Shown: positions 6,615 through 6,615 of the stretch, piece after piece
Position numbering within the stretch: position 1 is the stretch's first letter
How the letters are laid out: every line of letters starts with the position of its first letter
Assembly (NCBI GenBank): GCA_946481225.1
Contig: CAMLNJ010000173.1
Span: 1 to 6,615, forward strand
Direction of reading: 5' to 3'
Length of the DNA stretch: 6,615 nt
From: an uncultured Verrucomicrobiota bacterium
GTDB lineage: Bacteria; Verrucomicrobiota; Verrucomicrobiae; Opitutales; Opitutaceae
Program-made: the position numbers and the translations under genes
The notes under the pieces: model-generated
Database searches by the model: none
The model's input: only the letters and a program-made list of their open reading frames with translations
Told to the model about the DNA's origin: nothing

Positions 6615-6615
6615 A

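Overview
This is a GC-rich window (roughly 70% G+C by eye) whose gene content points to a bacterium of the phylum Verrucomicrobiota, most likely near the family Opitutaceae. The lineage call is inferred from four things: the C-terminal beta-rich architecture of the large secreted protease, the style of the two-helix membrane protein, the ParE-like N-terminus, and general codon use. It rests on no rRNA or marker gene.

Layout from left to right. Positions 1-70 (minus) hold the first 23 codons of a ParE/GyrB-type topoisomerase subunit that runs off the left edge. Positions 71-318 are a purine-biased divergent intergenic region with short direct repeats. Positions 319-936 (plus) encode a 205-residue protein of unknown function with two membrane helices. 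A hairpin follows its stop codon. It converges on a minus-strand gene cluster that fills the rest of the window.

The minus-strand cluster, in transcription order, has four genes. (1) The last 86 codons of a gene cut by the right edge, resembling a family commonly annotated as 3-methyladenine DNA glycosylase (stop at 6354). (2) A 1277-residue secreted or membrane-anchored subtilase of the kexin/furin type (S8B) with a P-domain, an Ig-like domain, a putative-Ig (He_PIG-like) domain and about 370 residues of beta-rich C-terminal modules (2524-6357). (3) A 323-residue PfkB/ribokinase-family sugar kinase (1509-2480). (4) A 160-residue single-pass membrane protein with a histidine-rich tail (996-1478). 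Genes 1 and 2 overlap by an ATGA, and the next gaps are 43 and 30 bases, so the four could be one transcript. No shared pathway is evident from the sequence.

I see no tRNA, rRNA, CRISPR array, insertion sequence or phage gene. The many other long open frames are GC-driven shadows of these genes. The most interesting object is the proprotein-convertase-like protease, whose propeptide contains a furin-type RTRR motif.
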